Shown: positions 23,617 through 31,642, counted from the stretch's first letter. The stretch is DNA of 64,000 nt from Microbacterium sp. H83 (GCF_001650405.1 NZ_LWCU01000015.1:1-64000); one strand, 5' to 3'. Notes: generated by a model from the sequence alone, not told the origin. Program-made: numbers and translations.

Positions 23617-25023
23617 TCAGCGGCCGACGAGGCCGGTGCGGTTGATCAGCAGGTCGAGCGCCTCGTCCATCGCGGTCAGCACGCGCGCCGCCGCCTGGTA
23701 GGCGGTCTGGTACGTCAGGAGATTGACCGTCTCCTCGTCGCCGTCGACGGAGGAGTTCGACTGCTGCGCTGTGACGGCGGCCACCGCTCCCATGTCGGCG
23801 ATGTCGGCGCGCTGCAGGTCGCCGGCGACGGTCACGGCGAAGCCGGTGACGAAGCTCGACCAGGTCTTGCTCGGGCCGGTGGCCGACGTCCCGAGCACGC
23901 TGATGCGGTCGGCGATCGTCGTGTCCTTCGCACCCGCGCCGACGGCGGCGAGGGCCAGGTCCTCAAGCGACGTCGGCACGACCGTCAGACCGAGCGCCGC
24001 CGGTCCCGTGGCCGAGAGCGCGAAGAAGTCCGCTCCCGGGGTGCCGGACGGCGTCACGCCCGTGCGGTGGATGTCGTTGACGGCGGTCGCGAGTGCGGTC
24101 GCCGTCTGGTTGTACGCGGCGGCGACGGCGGCCAGCGAGCCGCCCTCCGCGGCGGGGGCGAGCGCGCTGATCGTGCCGCCCACCACTCCCCCGACCACTC
24201 CGACGGTCACATCCGGTCGGTCGGCCCAGGCGACGCTGATGCGCCCCGCGTCCGAGAGGTCTCGCGGGCCGTCGACGACCAGTGCTCGGCTGGTGTCGCC
24301 GGAGACGAGCGCGTTGCCGTCGAGTCGGAGAGTGAGGGTGCCGTCCTCCTCGACCACGCCCTTCGCGCCGATCGCGGTCGACAGCTGCTGGGCGAGCACG
24401 TTGCGCTGATCGATGAGCTCGTTGGCCGTGCGACCGGACTGCAGCGCGTCACGGATCTGTCCGTTGAGGGCGGCGACCTGGCCGGACACGGCGTTCACAT
24501 CCGCGATGTCCCGATCGATCTGCCCACGCAGATCCGTCCACTGGCCCGCGATCGTCTCGTAGCCGGCCGAGATCTGACCGGCCAGGACCTGGGCGTTCGT
24601 GAGCACGACCTGCGCCGCTGCCGCGTCCGGCATGTTGGCGAGGTCGGACCATCCCGACCAGAAGCGGTTGAGGTTGGCCGCCAGGCCGTCCTTCGTCGGC
24701 TCGGCCATCACGTTCTCCGCCTGGCTCGCCGCCGTCGCGCGGGCGGTCCAGAACCCCGAGGTCGCGAGCGCGTCACGCACCCTGGCGTCGAGCACGTTGT
24801 CACCGAGGCGGGCGACTGGCGTGACGCTGACTCCGGCGCCGACCGCGAAGCCGGTCTTCCACAGCCCCGTCTGCCCTGCCGCACCGACGGAGGTCTGGTC
24901 GACGCGCTGACGGGTGTACCCCGAGGTCGTCTGATTGGCGATGTTCTGCCCGGTGACGGTCATCCCCGCCCGTGCAGCGGACAGAGCGGACTCCGCGAGC
25001 CGGATCCCTGCGAACGAAGACAT
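23617..25023 (-). CDS. flgK: Flagellar hook-associated protein FlgK (HAP1)
   Basis: A 468-residue protein with the flagellar rod-type N-terminus (SFAGIRLAESALSAARAGMTVTGQNIANQTTSGYTRQRV) and a C-terminal helix (VNLLTYQTAYQAAARVLTAMDEALDLLINRTGLVG), the two ends that pack in the axial structure. The middle part is the variable HAP1 domain. FlgK is the first junction protein at the hook tip and is exported with the help of FlgN, encoded just upstream (6-nt gap). The start is ATG 25023. Confidence 0.96.
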   Translation of the reverse strand: MSSFAGIRLAESALSAARAGMTVTGQNIANQTTSGYTRQRVDQTSVGAAGQTGLWKTGFAVGAGVSVTPVARLGDNVLDARVRDALATSGFWTARATAASQAENVMAEPTKDGLAANLNRFWSGWSDLANMPDAAAAQVVLTNAQVLAGQISAGYETIAGQWTDLRGQIDRDIADVNAVSGQVAALNGQIRDALQSGRTANELIDQRNVLAQQLSTAIGAKGVVEEDGTLTLRLDGNALVSGDTSRALVVDGPRDLSDAGRISVAWADRPDVTVGVVGGVVGGTISALAPAAEGGSLAAVAAAYNQTATALATAVNDIHRTGVTPSGTPGADFFALSATGPAALGLTVVPTSLEDLALAAVGAGAKDTTIADRISVLGTSATGPSKTWSSFVTGFAVTVAGDLQRADIADMGAVAAVTAQQSNSSVDGDEETVNLLTYQTAYQAAARVLTAMDEALDLLINRTGLVGR

Positions 25024-25029
25024 GGCCCC

Positions 25030-25512
25030 TCACATCCGAGTGTCGAGCAGGCGGGCGTCGACGTCACGAGCGACGTCTCCCGACGGGGTGTACTCCCCCG
25101 TCGGCACGCCGAGACCCGCGATGGTCTCCTGCGTGACGCGGATGGCCGTGCGGAGCCGCTGCTCGTTGACCTGCTTCATCTGGTCGATCTCCTCGGCGAG
25201 GGCGAGCATCGTCGTCAGGTGACCCGTGAGCACCTCGCGCCAGGCCTCCGTCGGCGCGGCGTCGATCAGCTCCCTGAGCGTGCGCGCGTCCGGGGCGCCC
25301 CACTCGTCCGCCACAGCGACGACGAGGGAGTCCCGCGAGAGGGCGGCCGTCGGCATGGCGGCCAGGACCCGCTCGATCTCGTTCACGGCGTGACGGATCC
25401 AGCGGTTGCGTCCCGTCGCCAGGAGCATCTGCTGCTCGTCGAGCTTGAACAGCAGCAGCTCGAGCAGTTCGCGCTCCCGCATCAGTTGCATGCTCAGGTC
25501 ATGAGCGGCCAC
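25030..25512 (-). CDS. flgN: FlgN-like export chaperone
   Basis: A 160-residue all-helical protein with the FlgN pattern: an N-terminal LMRERELLELLLFKLDEQQMLL helix, a central segment and a C-terminal amphipathic tail. It would bind FlgK and FlgL before export. The start is GTG 25512 with GAGGTG about 8 nt upstream. It is the first gene of a unit driven by the GTTAC/GTCGCGATAGTC promoter at 25569-25600. The leader is about 50-55 nt and, unlike the fliC, flgB, fliH and fliP leaders, shows no ACGGA hairpin. Confidence 0.9.
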   Translation of the reverse strand: MAAHDLSMQLMRERELLELLLFKLDEQQMLLATGRNRWIRHAVNEIERVLAAMPTAALSRDSLVVAVADEWGAPDARTLRELIDAAPTEAWREVLTGHLTTMLALAEEIDQMKQVNEQRLRTAIRVTQETIAGLGVPTGEYTPSGDVARDVDARLLDTRM

Positions 25513-25568
25513 GGTACGTCACCTCGTCAAGTCGCAGTCGTCGTGGCGGGTTCGCCCGTCACGCAGAC

Positions 25569-25600
25569 GACTATCGCGACACGATCGCGACGCAGTAACT
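25569..25600 (-). promoter_or_regulatory. Flagellar promoter of the flgN-flgK-flgL-fliW operon
   Basis: Minus strand AGTTAC - 14 nt - GTCGCGATAGTC. It is identical to the other flagellar promoters in the -10 element and spacing and differs by one base in the -35. It lies 57 nt before the flgN start. A second GTCGCGATCG-like element lies just upstream in the spacer. Confidence 0.85.
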
Positions 25601-25608
25601 CCCCGAGG

Positions 25609-25680
25609 TCCGTGCGACGGCGGGGAGCAGTCCGTGCGACGGCGGGGAGCAGTCCGTGCGACGGGCACCGAGCAGTCCGT
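25609..25680 (-). repeat. 22-bp tandem repeat carrying ACGGAC motifs, immediately after csrA
   Basis: The unit TCCGTGCGACGGCGGGGAGCAG (shown here as TCCGTGCGACGG plus CGGGGAGCAG) occurs at 25609-25630 and 25631-25652, and in a diverged 23-nt form at 25653-25675, followed by TCCGT overlapping the csrA stop. Read in the csrA mRNA direction each unit is GUCGC-ACGGAC-UGCUC, so the csrA 3' region holds four ACGGAC motifs, 22-23 nt apart. ACGGA is the same core found in the loops of the flagellar leader hairpins. Confidence 0.85.
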
Positions 25681-25928
25681 CAGGACGTGCCGCCCAGCCG
25701 CCCGAGCGCGCCGAGGAGCGCCGTCTGTGCGGCTTCGTCGGACGAGGTCTGCACGGCCTCCTGGTTCGCGTCGCCCACCGCGATGACGATCTCGGCACGG
25801 TTGATGCGCTTGTCGCGGGGCGCGTCGATCCCCACTCGGACGCCGCCAGGGGTCACGGCGAGGATGGTGACGGTGATGTCGTCGCCGATGACGATGCTCT
25901 CGTTCGCGCGCCTCGTCAGTACCAGCAT
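25680..25928 (-). CDS. csrA: Carbon storage/translational regulator CsrA
   Basis: An 82-residue CsrA. MLVLTRRANESIVIGDDITVTIL and the GVRVGIDAPRDKRINRAEI core match the family, including Leu4 and Arg44, residues needed for RNA binding in E. coli CsrA. The dimer binds GGA in hairpin loops of mRNA leaders, usually blocking ribosome access; in Firmicutes it controls flagellin and is titrated by FliW. The start is ATG 25928. It lies 92 nt after flhA and upstream of the flgN promoter. The C-terminal 25 residues are longer than in E. coli, as in FliW-dependent CsrA proteins. The stop codon overlaps the first ACGGA of the 3' tandem repeat. Confidence 0.96.
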   Translation of the reverse strand: MLVLTRRANESIVIGDDITVTILAVTPGGVRVGIDAPRDKRINRAEIVIAVGDANQEAVQTSSDEAAQTALLGALGRLGGTS

Positions 25929-26020
25929 GCTCGTGTCCGCCTTCCATGGCTGCAGCGCTCGTCACGCCGTCCTGCTGCCAACATACTTCATTCCACTCGT
26001 AAATGAGCAGAAGAAGGAGG

Positions 26021-28087
26021 CTAGACGGCGGTGCTCGGCAGAGCGGCCTGCGTCGCACGGACGACGCCGACGACGTCCGTGGCCAGGCCCCCGGCCGCGG
26101 CCTCGTCATACGACAGCACGGGGAGTCCGCTGATCTGCGGGGCGACGAGGCGACGGACCGCCTGTCGCAGCGAGGGCGCGCACACCAGCACCGGCTCCGG
26201 CCCGTCCTGACCGAGCTCGCCGATCGTGCGCCGCACGTTCTCGAGCACCTGCATCGTCGCCTCGGGTGTCAGGACGATCTGCGGCTGCCCGTCGATCACC
26301 CGCATGCCCTCGAGCATCTGCTGTTCGAGCATGGGCTCGAACATCACCACGCGGATGCGCCCGTCCAGCGCGAATCGCGCGGCGATCGCCGGCCCCAGCG
26401 CCGCACGCGCCGCATCGATGAGGCCCGCCGTCTCGGTCGACGTGCGGCCGCGCAGCACGAGCGCCTCGTAGATGCGGGCGAGGTCGTTGATCGGCACGCG
26501 CTCGGCGAGGAGTCCGGCGAGCACGCGCTGGATGGCGGCGAGAGAGAGCACGGCCGGCGTCAGCTCCTCGACCGTCGCGGGGCTGGACTGCTTCAGGTGG
26601 TCGGTGAGCTGGCGCACGTCCTCGAGTGACAGCAGGCGGTCCGCCTGGCTCTGCACCAGATCGGAGAGATGCGTGATGATGACGCTGGCCCGGTCGATCA
26701 CGGTCGCGCCGGCCATGTCGGCGGCGTGGGACATCTCGGCGGGGACCCACTTGCCCTCGAGACCGAAGACCGGGTCGACGACGGCGGTGCCGGGCAGCTG
26801 CTCGAGTCCCGTCCCGATCGCCAGCACGTGTCCGCGGGGCACCGCGCCGCGACCGACCTCGACGCCCGCGATGAGGATGGCGTAGGTCTCGGCGGGCAGG
26901 TCGATGTTGTCCCTCGTGCGCACCGGCGGCATCAGGATGCCGATGTCCATCGCCAGCTTGCGGCGCAGGGCCTTCACGCGGGTGAGCAGGTCGCCCGCGC
27001 CTCCGGCGGCGAGATCGACGATGTCCGGGGAGAGCGAGATCTCCAGGGCGTGCACGCGCATCCGCTCCATGAGCTCCTCCGGTCCCTCCGCTCCGGCATC
27101 CGCCGCCTCCTGCTGACGCGCATCCGCCTCGATCGCAGCGTCGCGGGCCTCGTTCGCCTTCACCCGGGAGGCGGCGAACAGCAGCACGGCGCCGATCGCG
27201 AGGAAGACGAGCAGGGGCATGCCGGGGATGAAGCCCATCGCGATCGCGGCGAGCCCGGTGATCACCAGCGCGTTGCGCGACTGCAGCAGCTGGCGCCCCG
27301 CGGCCTGGCCCATCTCGGCCTCGGCGTTCTCGCGGGTGACGATCATTCCGGTCGAGACGGCCATGAGGAGCGCCGGGATCTGCGTGACCAGTCCGTCGCC
27401 GATGGTGAGGATGCTGTAGGTCTCGAGCGCGTCGCCCATCTCCATGCCGTGCTGCACCATGCCGATGATGATGCCGCCGACGAAGTTGATGACCACGATC
27501 ACGATGCCCGCGATGGCGTCGCCCTTGACGAACTTCGACGCGCCGTCCATGGCTCCGTAGAAGTCCGCCTCCGCAGCCACCTCGGCACGCCGCCGGCGCG
27601 CCTCGGCATCCGTGATGAGGCCGGCGTTGAGATCGGCGTCGATCGCCATCTGCTTGCCCGGCATGGCGTCGAGAGTGAACCGGGCGCCGACCTCGGCGAC
27701 GCGCTCCGCGCCCTTCGTCACGACGACGAACTGGATGACGGTGAGGATCAGGAAGATCACGGCGCCGATGACGAGCGACCCGCTGATCGTGATCTGTCCG
27801 AACGCCTGGATCACCTGGCCTGCGTGCGCCTCGCTGAGCACGAGACGGGTCGAGGCGACGTTCAGGCCGAGGCGGAACAGCGTCGCGACGAGCAGCAGGC
27901 TCGGGAAGACGGAGAAGTCGAGGGGCTTCTTGACGAACATCGCGGTCAGCAGGATCAGCAGCGCGAACGAGATGTTCAGCACGATGAGCACGTCGAGCAG
28001 CGGCGTCGGGATGGGGACGATCAGCAGGAGGATGATCCCCACGACGCCGACCGGCACCGCGGCCTTGGACAGCAGCTGACCGATCAT
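26021..28087 (-). CDS. flhA: Flagellar export gate protein FlhA
   Basis: A 688-residue component of the type III export gate. About eight membrane spans fill the first 320 residues, with the FHIPEP-family signature region FPSLLLVATLFRLGLNVASTRLVLS (split around residues 60-85). The cytoplasmic domain from about residue 330 recruits chaperone-substrate complexes. The start is ATG 28087, with GGTGGAG 4 nt upstream; a GTG at 28132 would extend it into the flhB end and is less likely. It is the last gene of fliP-fliQ-fliR-flhB-flhA, 34 nt after flhB. Confidence 0.97.
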   Translation of the reverse strand: MIGQLLSKAAVPVGVVGIILLLIVPIPTPLLDVLIVLNISFALLILLTAMFVKKPLDFSVFPSLLLVATLFRLGLNVASTRLVLSEAHAGQVIQAFGQITISGSLVIGAVIFLILTVIQFVVVTKGAERVAEVGARFTLDAMPGKQMAIDADLNAGLITDAEARRRRAEVAAEADFYGAMDGASKFVKGDAIAGIVIVVINFVGGIIIGMVQHGMEMGDALETYSILTIGDGLVTQIPALLMAVSTGMIVTRENAEAEMGQAAGRQLLQSRNALVITGLAAIAMGFIPGMPLLVFLAIGAVLLFAASRVKANEARDAAIEADARQQEAADAGAEGPEELMERMRVHALEISLSPDIVDLAAGGAGDLLTRVKALRRKLAMDIGILMPPVRTRDNIDLPAETYAILIAGVEVGRGAVPRGHVLAIGTGLEQLPGTAVVDPVFGLEGKWVPAEMSHAADMAGATVIDRASVIITHLSDLVQSQADRLLSLEDVRQLTDHLKQSSPATVEELTPAVLSLAAIQRVLAGLLAERVPINDLARIYEALVLRGRTSTETAGLIDAARAALGPAIAARFALDGRIRVVMFEPMLEQQMLEGMRVIDGQPQIVLTPEATMQVLENVRRTIGELGQDGPEPVLVCAPSLRQAVRRLVAPQISGLPVLSYDEAAAGGLATDVVGVVRATQAALPSTAV

Positions 28088-28121
28088 GCGCTCCACCTTC
28101 TCGTCGTTCCGTCGTGACGGC

Positions 28122-29225
28122 TCACAGGCCACGCTCCCTCGTGCTCGCGAACGGCATCGTGTGGACGCCCCGCGCGGATCCGCGTCGCTTCAGGTGCTCG
28201 ATGAACGCCAGCACCTGGGCGACCGCGGTGAACAGCTCCTCCGGGATCTCCCGGCCGATCTCGACCGCCGAGTGCAGCGCTCTGGCGAGCGGGATGTCGC
28301 GGATCATCGGCACCCCCGCCTCCTCCGCCCGCTCGCGGATCTTCTGCGCCACGACGCCCGCGCCCTTCGCGACGACGCGCGGAGCCGACTTGCCCGGCTC
28401 GTACCGCAGCGCCACCGCCACATGGGTCGGATTGACGAGCACGACGTCGCTGTCGCCGACGGCGGCGATCATGCGATTGCGGCTCATGGCGATCTGCCGC
28501 GACCGTCGCTGCGAGCGGACGAGCGGGTCGCCCTCGCTCTTCTTGTGCTCGTCCTTGGCTTCCTGCTTGGTCATGTGGGTGTGCTTCCGGTTGCGGCGCA
28601 TGACCACGGCCACATCGATCGCCGCGAGGAGGATGCCGACCACCACCGCCACCTGCAGCAGCGCGACGGTGCCGCCGGCCGCCTGCTCGAGCAGCCACGT
28701 GATGTTGTGACTGCCGCTGGACATGAGCACCGGCACGAGACCGGACACCACGATCCACAGCGCCACGCCGATCGCGACCGTCTTGAGCAGCGCCTTCGCT
28801 CCCTCCCACAGCGCGTGCTGTCCGAAGGTGCGCTTGATGCCCGCCACGAGGTCGAACTGCTCGGTGCGCATCGTCACGCCGCGGAGATGCACCCCGCCCT
28901 GAGCGACGGCCGTCGCGGTCGTCGCGAGCAGCACGACGAGCAGCATCGGCAGCAGGATGCCGCCCAGGGCGGTCATCGCCTCGGCGAGCACGTCCAGAGC
29001 CGCGCCGTCGGTGGGGTTCGCGGCGACGCGGGTGACGCCGAGGGACAGCTCGGTCACCACCTGCGTGCCCGAGGAGATCGTGGGCACCATCATGACCGCG
29101 GCCGCGGCGATGCAGACCCATGCGGTGAAGTCCTGGCTGCGGCCGATCTGCCCCTTGCGTCGCGCCTCCTTGAGGCGACGCTCGGTGGCCTTCTCGGTGC
29201 GCTCTCCGCTTCCGCCGTCGCTCAT
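28122..29225 (-). CDS. flhB: Flagellar export gate/substrate-switch protein FlhB
   Basis: A 367-residue membrane protein. The N-terminus is SGERTEKATERRLKEARRKGQ, followed by four spans, and the cytoplasmic domain holds the autocleavage motif NPTHVAVALRYE, where cleavage after Asn switches export from hook to filament substrates. The C-terminal ALFTAVAQ-type segment is followed by a basic tail (RRGSARGVH). The start is ATG 29225, overlapping the fliR stop by 4 nt. Confidence 0.96.
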   Translation of the reverse strand: MSDGGSGERTEKATERRLKEARRKGQIGRSQDFTAWVCIAAAAVMMVPTISSGTQVVTELSLGVTRVAANPTDGAALDVLAEAMTALGGILLPMLLVVLLATTATAVAQGGVHLRGVTMRTEQFDLVAGIKRTFGQHALWEGAKALLKTVAIGVALWIVVSGLVPVLMSSGSHNITWLLEQAAGGTVALLQVAVVVGILLAAIDVAVVMRRNRKHTHMTKQEAKDEHKKSEGDPLVRSQRRSRQIAMSRNRMIAAVGDSDVVLVNPTHVAVALRYEPGKSAPRVVAKGAGVVAQKIRERAEEAGVPMIRDIPLARALHSAVEIGREIPEELFTAVAQVLAFIEHLKRRGSARGVHTMPFASTRERGL

Positions 29226-29983
29226 CGGATCACCCCCAGCAGCATCCGGACGGCATCGTCCGTGATCCCGGCCACGACGCCGGGAAGCGCCGCGTAGACG
29301 AAGCCGACCAGCAGCAGCGTGAGGCCGATCTTGATCGGGAAGCCCATCGCGAACGCGTTCAGCGCGGGCGCCACGCGCGAGACGAGTCCGAGACCCACGT
29401 CCGCGAGGAACAGCACGATGAGGAGCGGCCCGGCGATCTGCACCGCGCTGAGCATCATCTGCGATGCAGCCCCCACCAGCGCCTCGGCGGGCTCGGCGAG
29501 ATCGATCACGCCCGTGACCGGTACCGCGTCGAACGACCGGAACAGTCCGCCGAGCACGAGCTGATACCCGTCGGACGCGAACAGGAGAACGATGGCGGTC
29601 ATCTGGAAGAGCCGGGTGAACTGCGCGCCGTTGATCGCCATGGCGGGATCGAACGCCTGCGCCAGCTGGAATCCGCCGAACGTGTCGACGAGGTGCCCTG
29701 CGCCCTGGATGGCGCTGAACAGCACCATCACCAGGAAGCCGAGCAGGGCTCCGGTGAGCGCCTGCCCCGCGAGCGCGAGGAGGAAGCCGCCGGTGTCGAG
29801 CCGCTCGTATCCGCTCGTGACGACCGGCGAGACCGCGAGCGCGAGGCCGACCCCCAGCATCGCCCGGATCCGCATCGGGATCGTGCCGTGGCTGAACGGC
29901 GGGGCGATGACGAGGAAAGCCGTGATGCGCACGCACGCGAGCGCTGTCGCCTCGAGCCAGGTGAAGTCGATCGTGACGTCCAT
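29222..29983 (-). CDS. fliR: Flagellar export gate protein FliR
   Basis: A 253-residue membrane protein with six predicted spans. VRITAFLVIAPPFSHGTIPMRIR at the N-terminus and GFPIKIGLTLLLVGFVYAALP near the C-terminus are typical of FliR. With FliP and FliQ it forms the helical export gate in the basal body. The start is ATG 29983. It overlaps flhB by 4 nt and follows fliQ by 8 nt. Confidence 0.95.
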   Translation of the reverse strand: MDVTIDFTWLEATALACVRITAFLVIAPPFSHGTIPMRIRAMLGVGLALAVSPVVTSGYERLDTGGFLLALAGQALTGALLGFLVMVLFSAIQGAGHLVDTFGGFQLAQAFDPAMAINGAQFTRLFQMTAIVLLFASDGYQLVLGGLFRSFDAVPVTGVIDLAEPAEALVGAASQMMLSAVQIAGPLLIVLFLADVGLGLVSRVAPALNAFAMGFPIKIGLTLLLVGFVYAALPGVVAGITDDAVRMLLGVIR

Positions 29984-29991
29984 GACCCGCC

Positions 29992-30267
29992 TCAGCCGCC
30001 GTTCAGGAGCATCGGGATCCGCGCGAACATCTCGTTCGTGAACGCGATCATCTCGGCGATCATCCAGTGACCGCTCACGAGCAGGGCGATCCCGACGGCG
30101 ATGAGCTTCGGGACGAAGGAGATCGTCATCTCCTGCACCTGCGTGATCGACTGCAGCAGCGAGATCGCGAAGCCGACGACGAGCGCGGTGATGAGCATGG
30201 GCGCGCACAGCTTCGCGCCGACGATGAGGGCGGCCTGCCCGATGTCGATGACCGCTTCGGGATTCAT
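29992..30267 (-). CDS. fliQ: Flagellar export gate protein FliQ
   Basis: A 91-residue protein with two membrane helices (ALIVGAKLCAPMLITALVVGFAISLLQ and LIAVGIALLVSGHWMIAEMIAF, each split by the family's QVQEMTISFVPK loop). Length and loop are standard for FliQ, the four-copy gate subunit. The start is ATG 30267, overlapping the fliP stop by 4 nt. Confidence 0.96.
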   Translation of the reverse strand: MNPEAVIDIGQAALIVGAKLCAPMLITALVVGFAISLLQSITQVQEMTISFVPKLIAVGIALLVSGHWMIAEMIAFTNEMFARIPMLLNGG

Positions 30268-31100
30268 CCGCCGCCCCCGCTGTACGACTGCACGAGTGCC
30301 GTGATCACCATGCCCCAGCCGTCGATGAGGAGGAACAGGAGGATCTTGAACGGCAGCGAGATCATCACCGGCGGGAGCATCATCATGCCCATCGACATGA
30401 GCGCGCTCGCGACGACCAGGTCGATCACGAGGAAGGGGACGAAGATGATGAAGCCGATGAGGAAGGCCGCGCGCAGCTCGCTGATCATGAAGGCGGGCAC
30501 CAGCGTCTGCAGCGGGATGCTCGCGGCATCCGTCGGGTTGTCCATCTGCGCCGCCCGGTGCATCAGCGCGATGTCCTCTTCGCGGGTGTAGGCCAGCATC
30601 CAGTCGCGGAGCGGCGCCTGCGCGAGCTCGAAGGCGCGTTCGAAGTCGATCTGACCGGCGGTGAACGGGCTGACCGCCACGGTGTTGATGTCCGTCAGCA
30701 CCGGCCACATGATGAACAGCGTGAGGAAGAGGCTCAGACCCGCGAGCACCTGATTCGGCGGGATGGACGGGAGCGACAGCGCGTTGCGGGTGAGGGCGAG
30801 CACCACGAAGATCTTCGTGAAGCTGGACATCATCAGCAGAAGGGCCGGCGCCACGCTCAGGACGGTGATGCCGAGCAGCGTCATGATGCTGTCGGACGGC
30901 GTGCCGTTGATGCCGTTGATCGTCACGCCGCCGCCGTCGCCGTCGCCGACCTCCATCGGGACCGCGGCGTGCGCGCCCGCGGCGGAGAGCAGCACGATCG
31001 CTGCGGCTCCGCCGAGCGCAACGGCGAGGAGCACGGCGCTGCGGCGGGAGACGCGCCGTCCGCGCACGGGCGGCGCGGTGCGGGGCACGGATGCGGGCAC
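30264..31100 (-). CDS. fliP: Flagellar export gate protein FliP
   Basis: A 278-residue membrane protein with an N-terminal signal-like segment (SRRSAVLLAVALGGAAAIVLLSAAGAHA) followed by the FliP core: MMSSFTKIFVVLALTRNALSLPSIPPNQVLAGLSLFLTLF and, near the end, MSMGMMMLPPVMISLPFKILLFLLIDGW (each given only to locate the regions, about residues 95-135 and 230-260). The start is GTG 31100 with CGGAG 7 nt upstream. It is the first gene of the export-gate operon, driven by its own promoter between it and fliO. Two ACGGA-loop hairpins lie in its leader. Confidence 0.95.
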   Translation of the reverse strand: MPASVPRTAPPVRGRRVSRRSAVLLAVALGGAAAIVLLSAAGAHAAVPMEVGDGDGGGVTINGINGTPSDSIMTLLGITVLSVAPALLLMMSSFTKIFVVLALTRNALSLPSIPPNQVLAGLSLFLTLFIMWPVLTDINTVAVSPFTAGQIDFERAFELAQAPLRDWMLAYTREEDIALMHRAAQMDNPTDAASIPLQTLVPAFMISELRAAFLIGFIIFVPFLVIDLVVASALMSMGMMMLPPVMISLPFKILLFLLIDGWGMVITALVQSYSGGGG

Positions 31101-31126
31101 GGAGGCACTCCGAAGATGGGAGATGT

Positions 31127-31164
31127 GGCCGATCCGTAGCCGGGGAGTCGAGCGATCCGTGCTC
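31127..31164 (-). promoter_or_regulatory. Twin CsrA-type hairpins in the fliP leader
   Basis: On the minus strand: GAGC-ACGGATC-GCTC (31164-31150), then 8 nt, then GGCT-ACGGATC-GGCC (31141-31127, closed by one G-U pair). Each is a 4-bp stem with the same 7-nt loop containing ACGGA. The first starts exactly 6 nt after the -10 element, so it lies at or next to the 5' end of the mRNA. Confidence 0.75.
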
Positions 31165-31170
31165 GACGTC

Positions 31171-31202
31171 GACTATCGCGACGGTGCCGGTCGGGCGTAA
31201 CC
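31171..31202 (-). promoter_or_regulatory. Flagellar promoter of the fliP operon
   Basis: Minus strand GGTTAC - 14 nt - GTCGCGATAGTC, located between the fliO stop (31217) and the fliP start (31100). It is identical in both boxes and in spacing to the flbD, fliH and flgB promoters. Confidence 0.88.
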
Positions 31203-31216
31203 GTCGCCCGCGGGTC

Positions 31217-31639
31217 TCAGGCGACCGAGCGCAGCGCGCGATCGACGATGTCGTCGGGCGGCTCCGGCGCCGCATCGACGGCCGGCGCGAGATCCTCCTC
31301 GACGACCGGCGCCTCCTGCGTGTCGACCACGTTGATGCCCTGCTCCGTCACTCCGAGCACATAGCGGATGCCGCCGAACTCGGCGACGACGAGCTGCGCC
31401 TTCCCGCCGAGCCCGGACCGGGCGACGACGGTGATCTTCTCGGGCCGCGGTCGCGGCGCCGCCGACGGACGGGACGGCCTCCGCGTCGCGAGGGAGCGCA
31501 GCGTCTTCGGCAGCAGTTCGGCGACGGGACTCGTGCCCTTCGCCTGGCTCTTCTGGACGCGGCGGCTCAGGAAGAGCAGCAGACCGAGCACCGCTCCCGA
31601 AGCGACGATCGCACGCAGCGCGACGAGCAGGTCGTCCAT
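31217..31639 (-). CDS. fliO: Flagellar biosynthesis protein FliO
   Basis: A 140-residue protein with one N-terminal membrane helix (LLVALRAIVASGAVLGLLLFL), a basic linker, and the FliO SH3-like segment KITVVARSGLGGKAQLVVAEFGGIRYVLGVTEQGINVVD. FliO assists assembly of the FliP ring. An acidic tail of about 30 residues follows. The start is ATG 31639, 3 nt after fliN. It is the last gene of the flbD-motA-motB-fliM-fliN-fliO unit. Confidence 0.9.
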   Translation of the reverse strand: MDDLLVALRAIVASGAVLGLLLFLSRRVQKSQAKGTSPVAELLPKTLRSLATRRPSRPSAAPRPRPEKITVVARSGLGGKAQLVVAEFGGIRYVLGVTEQGINVVDTQEAPVVEEDLAPAVDAAPEPPDDIVDRALRSVA

Positions 31640-31642
31640 GGG

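Noticed and set aside
25609..25680. The 22-bp tandem repeat as a CRISPR array
   Set aside because: The units are directly adjacent without unique spacers and no cas gene is present.
25939..25950. A second full ACGGA-type hairpin in the csrA leader
   Set aside because: The loop is AUGGAA and the stem only 3 bp; kept only as a weak finding, not as a feature.
23095..26133. A plus-strand open frame of about 1010 codons opposite flgL, flgK, flgN and csrA
   Set aside because: Antisense of well-identified genes, with low-complexity composition.
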